Made by a program: the position numbers and the translations under genes
Notes under the pieces: generated by a model
Told to the model about the DNA's origin: nothing
Seen by the model: the letters and a program-made list of their open reading frames with translations, nothing else
The model's database searches: none
In this document: piece after piece, positions 1-64,000 of the stretch
Position numbering within the stretch: the stretch's first letter is position 1
Layout: every line of letters starts with the position of its first letter
From: Motacilla alba alba
Lineage: Eukaryota; Chordata; Aves; Passeriformes; Motacillidae
Assembly: GCF_015832195.1 (NCBI RefSeq)
Contig: NC_052017.1
Location: forward strand, 78,555,801-78,619,800
DNA: 64,000 nucleotides
Direction: 5' to 3'

Positions 1-81
1 TTAAAGGAAATAAGAGCTGGATTCATATACTGGGGACTTGAAGGATTCATATCTTGTTTTGACATCCTGTTTATTTAAAAG

Positions 82-63689
<63,608 letters not shown>

Positions 63690-64000
63690 GTAATTAATGA
63701 TTTTTTGGGAAAGGTGGATTAAGATGATGGATCTTTCTAGTAGTGGAATGTATGTAAATGCTTCCTAATAACTGGAACTACAAGTGATTTTAACTTATTG
63801 TTTTTTTCTACAATTATTCAATATTTCAAGTATACCTGTCTCTACAGCAGCAGAATTAGACTTCTAATTCAGTGCATGTTTAATTTCTGTATTAACCTCT
63901 ACATTAAAAAAAAAAAAAGCCCTTCCATCCATCTCAGAAATATAAACCTTAGCAGTATAGACCTTCTTTTCAGTTCTAATTAAGTCAATTAGTTAAAAAA

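Overview
The window is the interior of one very large split gene on the + strand. It matches the avian orthologue of DNAH5, the axonemal outer-arm dynein heavy chain. I traced 45 coding exons between 82 and 63689. All have GT and AG intron borders and all join in frame. They total 8,109 nt and encode 2,703 uninterrupted residues, roughly 58% of a ~4,600-residue heavy chain. Neither the start codon nor the stop codon is in the window, and no second intact gene is visible on either strand. The low GC, the short introns, several CR1 LINE fragments and two bird-type solo LTRs point to a bird, probably a neoavian. That placement is inference from repeat families recognised by eye.

Layout along the protein (residue numbers count from the first residue in this window). 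Exons 1-7 (82-6619) encode the linker. Exons 8-12 encode AAA1, with Walker A GPAGTGKT and Walker B CFDEFNR. Exons 13-16 encode AAA2, with Walker A GPSGAGKT and the arginine-finger motif PATVSR. Exons 17-22 encode AAA3, with Walker A GEQGTAKT and IDDVNMP. Exons 23-28 encode AAA4, with Walker A GVGGSGKQ and FTDNE. Exons 29-34 encode the stalk coiled coil and microtubule-binding tip. Exons 35-37 encode AAA5, and exons 38-45 encode AAA6 and the start of the C-terminal region. The linker, ATPase ring and stalk together are the force-generating motor of the outer dynein arm of motile cilia and sperm flagella.

The non-coding parts are AT-rich introns. Notable contents are a solo LTR with a perfect 5-bp target duplication inserted four bases downstream of exon 14, directly in the splice donor; a second solo LTR nested in a CR1 copy in intron 22; four other CR1 fragments; long C and G homopolymers; short recent tandem duplications; and, in the 4.7-kb intron 37, an antisense run of coding-like fragments about 2.8 kb long, broken by stops and frameshifts, that I read as a decayed gene copy of unknown identity. 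I saw no undescribed multi-gene system. The most interesting signals are the LTR at the exon 14 donor and the antisense decayed coding sequence in intron 37.
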